Source: Trichormus variabilis 0441
GTDB lineage: Bacteria; Cyanobacteriota; Cyanobacteriia; Cyanobacteriales; Nostocaceae
Assembly (NCBI RefSeq): GCF_009856605.1
Contig: NZ_CP047242.1
Location: 866,001 to 930,000 of the forward strand
Reading direction: 5' to 3'
Length of the DNA stretch: 64,000 bases
In this document: positions 26,841-35,457 of the stretch, piece after piece
Layout of the letters: each line of letters opens with the position of its first letter
How positions within the stretch are numbered: the first letter of the stretch is position 1
Made by a program: the position numbers and the translations under genes
Notes under the pieces: generated by a model
The model's database searches: none
Told to the model about the DNA's origin: nothing
The model's input: the letters and a program-made list of their open reading frames with translations, nothing else

Positions 26841-29792
26841 ATGACCTTCACTCTAGAAATACCCTATTATCAAATTATTCAGCAAGCGCAATTAACACCG
26901 GATGCGATCGCTGTTTTTGATGAAACCAATCCCCTGACTTATCAACAGTTAGATCGTCTCTCGAATCAAGTGGCTACTTATTTACGCACCCAAGGAGTCG
27001 CCCCCAATACGAGAGTCGGGATTATGGCTGAACGGGGAGCTAGAATGATGATTGGCATTTTAGGCATTCTCAAAGCTGGCGGGAGTTATATCCCCCTTGA
27101 CCCTGGTTATCCCACTGACCGACTGCGTTACATCCTAGAACACGCAACTATCCAGACTTTACTTACAGAACATCAAGTTAGTCCACAATTGGTGGCTTGT
27201 GTTCAGGAGGCGCTACCTTTACAAACGGTGATGTTTTTAGATGAGGGTGAACCGTTAGAGGAAATTCAATCATTAAATCAAATTACTGCGGAAACTTGGC
27301 AAGGCTTGAGTAAGGACACTTTAGAACTGTGTAACAGTCCTGACGATTTAATGGTGATTCTCTACACCTCTGGCTCAACGGGTCGTCCCAAAGGGGTAAT
27401 GCTGAATCATCGAGGTTACATGAATCGTCTGACATGGATGCAGAATACTTTTTCATTACAACCAGGCGATCGCGTAGCCCAAAGAACCTCTTTTTGCTTT
27501 GATATCTCGGTTTGGGAAATTTTCTGGACATTGATGTCAGGGGCGACTATTTGTCCTGTGCAACGGGAAGTAGTTCTCAATCCTTGGGAATTTGCTCAGT
27601 GGATTCAACAAACTCAAATTAATGTGATGCACTTTGTTCCTTCCCTGTTTGGGGAGTTTATTAGTGCTTTAGAAAATGAAACTTGGAGTTTTCCCCAATT
27701 ACGTTGGTTGATGTTTAGTGGGGAAGCATTACCTATGTCCTTTATCCAGAGGTGGATTGACCGTCATGGACTCAAAACCGGGCTAGCCAATCTTTACGGC
27801 CCTACAGAAGCTTCCATTGACGTTACTTGTCACTTAATTACAGAACGTCCTGATGAACGGGTGACGACGCAAATTCCCATTGGTAAAGCTATCGATAATG
27901 TGTATTTAAGAGTTCTGGACGAGGGGATGCAGCCTGTACAACCAGGAAACACGGGAGAACTCTGGCTTGGTGGAGTCCAATTGGCATTAGGCTATCTCAA
28001 AGATCCAGAGAAAACGGCTCAGGCTTTTTGTCCTAACCCCTTTACTGATATTCCTGGCGATTATATTTATCGGACAGGAGATTTGGTCAAAGAACTGTCA
28101 GACGGAACCATTGAATATCATGGACGCATAGATCATCAAGTTAAAATTCGCGGTTTCCGCATTGAATTGGGAGAAATCGAAAGTGTGTTAACTACTCATC
28201 CCGATGTCCGGGAAGCCGCAGTTCTAGCCGTTGATTATGGGGAAGGACAAAAGCGATTAGTTGCTTGTATATCGGGAAATAAAATCAAAAATCGTTTCCT
28301 CAAGGAATATCTAGAACAGAAACTTCCTCACTACATGATTCCCCAAAGGTTTCTGTGGCTGGATAGTCTACCCAAAAATCATAATGGGAAATTAGACCGC
28401 AAAACATTAGTGGCTCAATTAACCTCTGATTCCTCTCCTTCCTCTGATTCCTCTCCTTCTTTGCTACCTTTATTACCTCTAGGGCCAGCTCAAAGTTGGT
28501 TAGTCAAATATTTTGAGCCTCCTTATCAGTGGTTGGGTTATACCCGTTTTCTCTATCATCAATCCCTTAATGTAGATATCTTCAATCAAGCGGTTAATTT
28601 CCTTATTCATCGTCATGACGCTTTCCGCACGGTTTTTGTGCAGAACCAGGGACAATGGCAACAACATATTCTCAATCAAACGCCATCCTTTGTTTCTGAA
28701 TATTGGGATGGTAGTCAGGTAAGTCCAGAAGAACGGAATCTGAAAATTGAGCAATACATGGAAGTGGTAGCTAAACAAATTCAGCTTGACCGTTGGCCAA
28801 TGACGGCAGCGATCGTCGTCAAGGTGAGTCCTACTTGTTACGATATTACGATGATTGCTCACCATATGATTACTGATATGTTGAGCGCGACAATTTTATT
28901 TAAAGAACTGTGGAGTGCTTATCATCAACTTTTATTGGGTGTCTCTCCCACATTTCCCCAGGCTAAATCCGAATCCTATGAAGATTTTATTCAATTATTA
29001 GTGAATGAGGATAATAAAGGAACCTTTGAACATCATATTAAATATTGGCAATCTCAATTTCCTGATACTACAAGCAGATTTGAGATTCCTATCGACCATG
29101 TGAAAGGAGCCAATATTGAAGCCTCGGCGGAAAAAGAATGTTTTCGTCTTAGTCAACAACAGACAGAACTTTTATTAAATCAAGGAAAATCTTATTATGG
29201 CTCTAATGTTTACTTGATTCTCCTCGCGCCTTTATATCGTTTAATGGCTAATTGGAGTCATCGCCCAGGGGTGGTAATTAGTCATCGTAGTCATGGCAGA
29301 GATTTAGGACAAGGTAGTACTTTTATGGAAAGTATGGGGAATTATGCAATTAATTTCCCTCTAGGTATAACTTTGGACTCATCTGCGATTTGGCAAAAAA
29401 TTATTCAAGAGATTAGCGATCGCTTTCAAAGTTTACCTATGAATGGTGTAACCTATGATTGGATAGGCGATCGCTTACCTGAATACCTCTACCCTGACAG
29501 CAATTTAACTTCTATACGGGTCAATTATTTAGGGAATCGTTCTGCTCCTCCGTCTAACCTCTTTGAGTTTATACAGACTGTCCGAGACTGTCGTTTGTCA
29601 CTCCCCGATCAAAAACGTACCACACTCATTGAATTTTTTCTTTTGGTAGCTGATGGTCATTTAGAGATCACAATTGAATACTCTCGTAATTTTCATCTCG
29701 CTACAACAATTCAATCCTTAGGAAAACAATATCTCCTATTGCTTGAGGATATCTTGACTCCTGTCTCTATGTCTCAGCCTCCCCTGCGCTAA
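26841..29792 (+). CDS. NRPS: adenylation-condensation protein, predicted serine-activating, no carrier domain (983 aa)
   Basis: Adenylation domain about 1-525: A3 YTSGSTGRPKG (about 174), A5 YGPTEAS, A7 YRTGDL (about 409), A8 around IRGFRIELGEIE, A10 NGKLDRK (about 515). Aligned to GrsA-PheA, the ten specificity positions read D-I-W-H-M-S-L-I-D-K, very close to the known serine code DVWHLSLIDK. A low-complexity serine/proline linker (about 530-545) leads to a condensation domain (about 550-975). Its catalytic motif is HHMITDM at about 674; the usual final Gly is Met, while both His and the Asp are kept. No peptidyl carrier domain is present, so serine must be loaded onto a carrier in trans. 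Its upstream region is occupied by a MITE, so it may have its own promoter or depend on read-through. Confidence 0.92.
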   Translation: MTFTLEIPYYQIIQQAQLTPDAIAVFDETNPLTYQQLDRLSNQVATYLRTQGVAPNTRVGIMAERGARMMIGILGILKAGGSYIPLDPGYPTDRLRYILEHATIQTLLTEHQVSPQLVACVQEALPLQTVMFLDEGEPLEEIQSLNQITAETWQGLSKDTLELCNSPDDLMVILYTSGSTGRPKGVMLNHRGYMNRLTWMQNTFSLQPGDRVAQRTSFCFDISVWEIFWTLMSGATICPVQREVVLNPWEFAQWIQQTQINVMHFVPSLFGEFISALENETWSFPQLRWLMFSGEALPMSFIQRWIDRHGLKTGLANLYGPTEASIDVTCHLITERPDERVTTQIPIGKAIDNVYLRVLDEGMQPVQPGNTGELWLGGVQLALGYLKDPEKTAQAFCPNPFTDIPGDYIYRTGDLVKELSDGTIEYHGRIDHQVKIRGFRIELGEIESVLTTHPDVREAAVLAVDYGEGQKRLVACISGNKIKNRFLKEYLEQKLPHYMIPQRFLWLDSLPKNHNGKLDRKTLVAQLTSDSSPSSDSSPSLLPLLPLGPAQSWLVKYFEPPYQWLGYTRFLYHQSLNVDIFNQAVNFLIHRHDAFRTVFVQNQGQWQQHILNQTPSFVSEYWDGSQVSPEERNLKIEQYMEVVAKQIQLDRWPMTAAIVVKVSPTCYDITMIAHHMITDMLSATILFKELWSAYHQLLLGVSPTFPQAKSESYEDFIQLLVNEDNKGTFEHHIKYWQSQFPDTTSRFEIPIDHVKGANIEASAEKECFRLSQQQTELLLNQGKSYYGSNVYLILLAPLYRLMANWSHRPGVVISHRSHGRDLGQGSTFMESMGNYAINFPLGITLDSSAIWQKIIQEISDRFQSLPMNGVTYDWIGDRLPEYLYPDSNLTSIRVNYLGNRSAPPSNLFEFIQTVRDCRLSLPDQKRTTLIEFFLLVADGHLEITIEYSRNFHLATTIQSLGKQYLLLLEDILTPVSMSQPPLR

Positions 29793-29814
29793 CATCTCTG
29801 TACACTAAGAGGAA

Positions 29815-29873
29815 CGAAACCCAACATCTACAGGCTTTTGTTGGGTTTCGCTATCGCTCCACCCAACCTACAT
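29815..29873. repeat. Hairpin repeat after the NRPS gene
   Basis: A perfect 12-bp stem, CGAAACCCAACA (29815-29826) and TGTTGGGTTTCG (29839-29850), lies 23 bp after the stop; CCACCCAACCTAC follows. It is the inverse-oriented relative of the repeat at 13871-13943. It may act as a transcription end but has no T-run. The rest of the 551-bp gap to the next gene holds one more repeat (30206-30312) and no coding frame. Confidence 0.7.
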
Positions 29874-30205
29874 TTCTTCTTAACTGAACCGTCTTGATTT
29901 ATATTCTACTTTTCAGATATCTAAGTTTCTGAGACTAATACAACATATCCTTGACTGTCTAAAATAGGGAAAACAAAAATGTCCATCTTTGACAAAGAAT
30001 AATCTATGGTTTCAATGATTAAAATAACCTAAACTAAAGTTATAAAGCAGTTCAAAATTCTTCTGAGAAAGTTCTCTCAACGGGGAGAAACCCTACACCA
30101 CGACTTTCCGCAAAATCCAAAATAAACAAGCTTAAATTTACGGAACTTGATTTAGTTCAATTGATTTATATGTAATGTCATTTTCAAGTATCTAATATTT
30201 ACTTT

Positions 30206-30312
30206 ATCGTAAATTCAAGGGTTTAAGACCCCTACTTCTACACGTAGTATCAGTTGAGTTGGGGTTTAAATCCCCAATTCCAACTATCTTTAATTTTGAA
30301 TTTTGAATTGTT
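30206..30312. repeat. Intergenic repeat, uninterrupted copy of the 8787-8991 family
   Basis: It shares both ends with 8787-8991 and lacks the nested block found there. Inside are two short stems, AAGGGTTTAAGACCCCT and TTGGGGTTTAAATCCCCAA. It runs to 32 bp before the chosen start of the PfaA-like gene. A longer in-frame start at 30254 would translate this repeat and is therefore rejected. Confidence 0.75.
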
Positions 30313-30343
30313 AACACTAATTATTGGAGAAGACAAAACAAAA

Positions 30344-33300
30344 ATGGTTGACCAACAATTGAACCCCAAAAAGTCTGTTTTGCAACAAACACCCATTGCC
30401 ATTATCGGTATGTCAGCCTTGTTTGCTAAAGCAGAGAATCTACAACAATACTGGGAAAATATACTAGCTAAAATTAACTGTATTTCTGAAGTTCCAGAAA
30501 CAGCTTGGAGCCTTAAGGATTATTATGATCCAGACCCCAGTACCCCTGATAAAACTTACGCTAGAGCAGGGGGATTTATCCCGGAAATCGATTTTGATCC
30601 TTTAGAATTTGGATTACCACCTGATACTCTTGAAGCTTTGGATTCAGCCAATTTACTAGCTTTGGTATTGGCAAAACAAGCGTTAAAAGATGCTGGCTAT
30701 GGTGAAGGGAAAGAATTTAATCGAGAAACAACAGGAGTAATTTTAGGTGCTAGTGGACTTTGGAAAAGTATTACTCCATTAACTGCTCGTTTACAATATC
30801 CCCTGTGGGAAAAAGTTTTAAAAAATAGTGGTCTATCAGCAGAGCAGACCGAAAAAATTATTGAAAAAATGCAGGCTGCTTTTGTACCGTGGACAGAAAA
30901 TTCTTTCCCAGGTATGTTGCCTAATGTGGTCGCAGGCAGAATTACCAATCGTCTAGATTTGGGAGGAACTAACTGTGTTGTTGATGCAGCTTGTGCTAGT
31001 TCTTTAAGTGCTTTAAAAATGGCAATTAGTGAACTGATTGAAGGTCGCTGTGACATGATGTTGAGCGGGGGCTTTGACACAGATAACTCTATCCTCAACT
31101 ATATGTGTTTCAGTAAAACCCCAGCTTTTTCTAAAAAAGACTATCTTAATCCCTTTGATGCCACATCCGACGGCATGATGGTAGGAGAAGGGTTAGGAAT
31201 GTTAGTTCTCAAGCGGTTAGCAGATGCAGAACGAGATGGCGATCGCATCTATGCAGTAATTAAAGGTATCGGTACTGCCAGTGATGGTCGCTACAAGAGT
31301 ATCTATGCGCCCCGTACAGAAGGACAAGTGCGAGCTTTACGGCGAGCCTATGAAGATGCAGGCTTTTCCCCTGCGACTTTAGGATTAATGGAAGCTCATG
31401 GTACAGGTACGCCAGCTGGAGATTTTTGTGAATTTACCGCGCTTAATCAAGTTTTGACGGAAAATCAGGCAGGAAGACAACAAATCGCCCTTGGTAGTGT
31501 TAAATCTCAAATCGGTCACACCAAAGCTGCTGCTGGCGCTGCCAGTTTAATCAAAGCTACCCTAGCCTTACACCATAAAATTCTCCCACCGACCATTAAT
31601 GTCACCCAACCCAATCCGAAATTCAAAATAGAAGAGTCGCCCTTTTATATCAACACAGAAACTCGTCCCTGGATACAAAATGGCGACACTCCCAGACGGG
31701 CCGGGGTCAGTTCTTTTGGATTTGGCGGTACTGACTATCATGTGGTTCTAGAAGAATATACCCCGAAGTTTCCCCAAGGAGGCGATCGCATCCATTCCAC
31801 AGCCCAATCTATTTTATTGTGGGCTGATACGCCACAACAATTATCTCAAAAGTGTCAGGCTACTCTTGAGCAACTGCAATCTGACAACTGCGGCGAACAA
31901 TATCACCAACTGCAACATCACAGCAAAACAGCCCTCATCCCCGAAACATCTGCCCGTGTTGGCTTTGTGGCTACCTCTCTAGAAGAAGCCCAAAAATTAT
32001 TGAAAGCAGCAATCAAACAACTGCAAATACAGCCCCAAGCAGAAGCCTGGGAACATCCCCAAGGGATTTACTACCGCCAAACTGGTTTATCTCTCAAGGG
32101 CAAAGTTGTAGCGTTGTTCCCCGGTCAAGGGTCTCAATATCTGAATATGGGGCGAGAAGTTAGCTTGAACTTCCCAGAGATACAACAAGCTTATCAAGCT
32201 CTGGATCAGTTGATGGCTCAGGATAACTTGCCAGCTTTGTCTGATATCGCCTTTCCTATACCTGCCTTTAACCCAGAGGTAATCAAGCAACAGTCCCAGC
32301 AATTACAGCGCACAGAAAACGCTCAACCTGCCATTGGAGCCTTGAGCCTGGGATTGTATAAAATCTTGCAAAACGTGGGATTTAAGCCCGATTTTGTGGC
32401 TGGTCATAGCTTTGGGGAATTAACCGCACTTTGGGCGGCTGGGGTGTTTAGTGATGAGGATTATTGTTACCTGATCAAAGCCAGGGGTCAAGCCATGACC
32501 GTTCCCCAAGGGTCTCATGATTGCGATCGCGGTACGATGTTAGCCGTCAGTGGTGATGTGGCAAAAATTAAGCAACTGATCGCCGGCATGGCCAAGGTGC
32601 AGATTGCTAATTATAATGCTCCAGAACAAGTAGTACTGTCTGGTTCTAAACCGGAAATTGCCACCCTGGAGAAAGTATTAAGCAAACAGGGCTATACTGT
32701 TACCCCTTTACCTGTTTCTGCTGCTTTTCACACTCCCTTTGTTCACCATGCAAGTCAACCCTTTGCAGAGGCGCTCAATCGAGTGACCTTTAATACTCCT
32801 CAAATTCCTGTCTATGCAAACATGACGGGTAATGCCTATCCGACGGAGGCAACTGCCATCAGGAAACTGTTGGAAGCCCACCTTCTGAATGCAGTTCAGT
32901 TTGCACAGGAAATCGAAAATCTGTATGCCCAAGGAGGATATTGCTTTGTTGAAATTGGGTCCCGACAAATTCTGACCAACTTGGTTAAGCAGACATTAGG
33001 CGATCGCCCCCATGTAGCCATTGCCCTCAACCCCAGTCGCCAAAAAGACAGTGATGTCCAACTGCGTCAAGGAGTCATCCAACTCCGAGTAATAGGACTG
33101 TCCCTGAAGGATCTTGATGCTTCTCCCCGAAAATTGCCTGCTCAAAAAAGCAAATCTAAAGGATTATCTATTAAGCTCAATGCCACCAACTACATCAGTG
33201 ACAAAACAAAAGCTGCCTTTGAATCTGCTTTCAAACCTGAGCCTGTAGTGCAGCTAGCTTCCACCCCTCTTGATCAGGTTGTTTCTGATGCAGCAACTGT

Positions 33301-34162
33301 TGTTTTAGATTCTCCTGCTCAAACTTTCGTTGCTTCCACAAATGATGAGGTTCCCATTACCCCTGTCTCTGTGATGGAAGAGTCGGTATCTCTAGGAGAA
33401 ATTTACCATCAATCTGATTACCAATTTATTATCTCTAAGGACGAAACAAATATCATGAATAACTCTACTCATAATACTATCGCCTATCTTTTCCAACAGT
33501 TTTATCAACACCAAAAAGAAATGCTACAGGTTCACGAACAATACGTGAAGACTCAATCCCAGAGTTTTCAAGCATTTCTACAATTATTGCAACAACAGGA
33601 AGTGATGATTCCTCAAAGTTCTACTATTGCCGAGCAAACAGTTGTTGTACCAGCACCAGTGGTGCAACTTCCTAAGACCCCAGCCGCACCTATAGTAGAA
33701 CCGCCCCAGACACCCGTCGTTCCTGTGGCTGAACTTCCCAAGACCCCTGTGGCACCTGTAGTAGAACCTCCCCAGGTAACTCCTGTAGCTGAACCCGTTC
33801 ATATCTCCCATATTGCCAGCTATTTAGAGCCTCGTTATTCTGCCCCCGCTCCTCAACCCACACCAGTTGTAACCGAAACTGCTTCTCCTGCGGCGAATGA
33901 AAGCTACATTAGCCGAGCATTAATGGAGGTTGTCAGTGATAAAACTGGTTATCCTACAGAAATGTTGGAATTAGAGATGGATTTAGAAGCGGATTTAGGC
34001 GTTGACTCCATCAAGCGTGTAGAAATTATGGGAACTCTACATGAATCTTTTCCTCAGTTACCCAAACTTAGCCCCGAAGAACTCGCGGAAAAGCGTACCC
34101 TGGCGCAAATTGTCCAATATTTGGCAGGACAAATCATGGTGGCAGAAAAAAAAATAGCTTAG
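30344..34162 (+). CDS. PfaA/HglE-like synthase: KS-AT-linker-ACP (1272 aa)
   Basis: The start ATG at 30344 follows GGAGA. Ketosynthase about 15-480 with the PfaA-type sequence AACASSLSALK (Cys217), EAHGTGTPAGD and SQIGHTKAAAG. Acyltransferase about 590-900: FPGQGSQYLNMG and Ser689 in GHSFGE. Residues of about 1080-1180 are a Pro/Val/Glu-rich flexible linker with repeated PVVEPPQ/AELPKTP units. One carrier domain follows, Ser1222 in LGVDSIKRVEIMG. Known family members continue into a ketoreductase and often have several carriers. Here the protein stops eight residues after the carrier, directly behind a run of nine A residues. The family builds long, iteratively extended chains (PUFA or heterocyst-glycolipid aglycones). 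Confidence 0.92.
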   Translation: MVDQQLNPKKSVLQQTPIAIIGMSALFAKAENLQQYWENILAKINCISEVPETAWSLKDYYDPDPSTPDKTYARAGGFIPEIDFDPLEFGLPPDTLEALDSANLLALVLAKQALKDAGYGEGKEFNRETTGVILGASGLWKSITPLTARLQYPLWEKVLKNSGLSAEQTEKIIEKMQAAFVPWTENSFPGMLPNVVAGRITNRLDLGGTNCVVDAACASSLSALKMAISELIEGRCDMMLSGGFDTDNSILNYMCFSKTPAFSKKDYLNPFDATSDGMMVGEGLGMLVLKRLADAERDGDRIYAVIKGIGTASDGRYKSIYAPRTEGQVRALRRAYEDAGFSPATLGLMEAHGTGTPAGDFCEFTALNQVLTENQAGRQQIALGSVKSQIGHTKAAAGAASLIKATLALHHKILPPTINVTQPNPKFKIEESPFYINTETRPWIQNGDTPRRAGVSSFGFGGTDYHVVLEEYTPKFPQGGDRIHSTAQSILLWADTPQQLSQKCQATLEQLQSDNCGEQYHQLQHHSKTALIPETSARVGFVATSLEEAQKLLKAAIKQLQIQPQAEAWEHPQGIYYRQTGLSLKGKVVALFPGQGSQYLNMGREVSLNFPEIQQAYQALDQLMAQDNLPALSDIAFPIPAFNPEVIKQQSQQLQRTENAQPAIGALSLGLYKILQNVGFKPDFVAGHSFGELTALWAAGVFSDEDYCYLIKARGQAMTVPQGSHDCDRGTMLAVSGDVAKIKQLIAGMAKVQIANYNAPEQVVLSGSKPEIATLEKVLSKQGYTVTPLPVSAAFHTPFVHHASQPFAEALNRVTFNTPQIPVYANMTGNAYPTEATAIRKLLEAHLLNAVQFAQEIENLYAQGGYCFVEIGSRQILTNLVKQTLGDRPHVAIALNPSRQKDSDVQLRQGVIQLRVIGLSLKDLDASPRKLPAQKSKSKGLSIKLNATNYISDKTKAAFESAFKPEPVVQLASTPLDQVVSDAATVVLDSPAQTFVASTNDEVPITPVSVMEESVSLGEIYHQSDYQFIISKDETNIMNNSTHNTIAYLFQQFYQHQKEMLQVHEQYVKTQSQSFQAFLQLLQQQEVMIPQSSTIAEQTVVVPAPVVQLPKTPAAPIVEPPQTPVVPVAELPKTPVAPVVEPPQVTPVAEPVHISHIASYLEPRYSAPAPQPTPVVTETASPAANESYISRALMEVVSDKTGYPTEMLELEMDLEADLGVDSIKRVEIMGTLHESFPQLPKLSPEELAEKRTLAQIVQYLAGQIMVAEKKIA
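34146..34154 (+). other. Nine-adenine run at the end of the PfaA-like frame: frameshift or slippage site
   Basis: The run lies in codons GAA AAA AAA ATA GCT TAG. Adding one A gives GAA AAA AAA AAT AGC TTA GTT AAT GTG, which stays open and joins in frame to the ketoreductase half at 34168. Residues just upstream of that gene's internal ATG (GRYQVKLMSLP) also look like continued family sequence. The two frames therefore derive from one gene. Mutation, assembly error and productive slippage are all possible. Confidence 0.8.
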
Positions 34163-34167
34163 TTAAT

Positions 34168-34929
34168 GTGGCTCCGAGTCCTCGGAGTCATGGAGAGATT
34201 GGACGTTACCAGGTGAAACTGATGTCTTTACCCGCCCCTGATTTTTGGAATGTTCCTAACACTCCTTACCAAACTTGTTTATTAACCGATGATGGTTCAT
34301 CAACCACGACTGAAGTGGCTCAATGTTTAAGCGATCGGGGATGGCAGGTTATAGTTCTCAGTTTCCCTAATTCTTTAGTTCCTAAGCGTCCCGTTCTTCC
34401 TGCTGCTGCTCGGCGTGTGGTTCTGACAAATTTGAGTGAAGAACATTTACAAGCTCAATTAGCAGGGATTTTTCAGACTTATGGTTTGATTGGAACTTTT
34501 ATCCATTTACACCCTATCAGCCAGTACCTTTACCATCAACCAAATACTCTAGTAAATCCTGATAAGGCCATTCTTAAGCAAGTATTTTTATTAGCTAAAC
34601 ATCTCAAATCTAGCCTCACTCAAGCAGCAGGGCAAGGAAGAAGTAGTTTTTTGACTTTGGCTCATTTAGATGGAGAGTTTGGATTAAGTGGACAACAGGA
34701 TTTTAGTGCAGTTAGTGGCGGATTATTTGGATTAACCAAAACCTTAAATTTAGAGTGGCCTGCTGTATTTTGTCGTTCCCTTGATATTAGTCCTGATTTA
34801 GATGCAGCTACTACTGCTCAAATTATCCTCGCAGAACTACATGATCCCAATGCTTTAATTCAAGAAGTGGGCTATACCAAAAAAGGTCGTGTTACGTTGA
34901 CTTGTGAATTGGCTGATTTAGGAGTTTAA
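34168..34929 (+). CDS. Structural (N-terminal) half of a PfaA/HglE-type ketoreductase (253 aa)
   Basis: It reads like the non-catalytic subdomain that precedes the catalytic half of the KR in HglE/PfaA proteins: CLLTDDGSSTT near 37, ALSDRGWQVIVLSFP-like segment, then FLTLAHLDGEFGLSG and the GGLFGLTKTLNLEWPAVFCRSLDI block. It lacks an NADPH loop and the catalytic Ser/Tyr. As a separate gene it needs a GTG start 5 bp after the PfaA-like stop, or an internal ATG at 34222; neither has a strong ribosome site. One added A in the preceding run makes it part of the PfaA-like protein. A hairpin terminator follows directly. Confidence 0.8.
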   Translation: MAPSPRSHGEIGRYQVKLMSLPAPDFWNVPNTPYQTCLLTDDGSSTTTEVAQCLSDRGWQVIVLSFPNSLVPKRPVLPAAARRVVLTNLSEEHLQAQLAGIFQTYGLIGTFIHLHPISQYLYHQPNTLVNPDKAILKQVFLLAKHLKSSLTQAAGQGRSSFLTLAHLDGEFGLSGQQDFSAVSGGLFGLTKTLNLEWPAVFCRSLDISPDLDAATTAQIILAELHDPNALIQEVGYTKKGRVTLTCELADLGV

Positions 34930-34934
34930 ATTGT

Positions 34935-34979
34935 CAGGAGTTTAGGAAAATAATCTCAACTAAACTCCTGTTTAATTTT
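34935..34979 (+). terminator. Rho-independent terminator-like hairpin
   Basis: A perfect 11-bp stem, CAGGAGTTTAG (34935-34945) and CTAAACTCCTG (34960-34970), is followed by TTTAATTTT. It lies 6 bp after the stop of the ketoreductase half. Transcription of the rest of the cluster would then need read-through or a new promoter in 34980-35457. Confidence 0.65.
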
Positions 34980-34997
34980 GTCCATTAGCAATAAATT

Positions 34998-35253
34998 AAC
35001 GTGAGTTCGACGGCTGAAAAAACCCCTCTCCAAACCTCTCCCCTACAAGGAGAGAGGCTTTAAAATCTCCATTTTTCGTCCATATTTTGTGGTCTTTGCT
35101 CCCCTCTCCGTGTCGGAGCGAAAAGTCTGTAGCTTGCTTCCCGCAGGGTGCGCCGGCTTCCGGCGATGCCTACGGCAACGTTTACGACGAACAGAACTTT
35201 TCAAGACAGAGGGATTGGGGGAGAGGTCAAAAAAGACTTGTCGAACTCACGTT
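34998..35253. mobile_element. MITE-like element between the two ketoreductase halves
   Basis: The ends AACGTGAGTTCGAC and GTCGAACTCACGTT are perfect inverse copies and match the ends of the element at 26530-26762; the interior runs in the opposite orientation (AACCCCTCTCCAAACCTCTC first). No clear target duplication is visible. After it, 35254-35457 is AT-rich and includes the inverted pair GGGTAATAG/CTATTACCC. It may hold the promoter of the next gene. Confidence 0.75.
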
Positions 35254-35457
35254 AGATCATATCAAGTTCTGCTAATTACGTATAATTTGGTTTGATATAT
35301 ACCGGGTAATAGATCACAGGTATTTTTCACTATTACCCATTACTAAATACCAATCGCCACAGACATTATTCGGACTTGAACGAGCATGATATTATTACTC
35401 GTTTCATTTAACATTTGTAGTCAATAAATAATAACTGCTAATTACTTAATTTTACCC

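Noticed and set aside
26620..26844. 74-codon open frame before the NRPS gene
   Set aside because: It is the translated interior of the MITE-like element.
30254..30343. Longer N-terminus for the PfaA-like protein
   Set aside because: These 30 codons translate an intergenic repeat also found at 8787-8991; the ATG at 30344 follows a ribosome site.
35087..35295. Two overlapping open frames of 62 and 68 codons
   Set aside because: Both are translations of the MITE between the ketoreductase halves.
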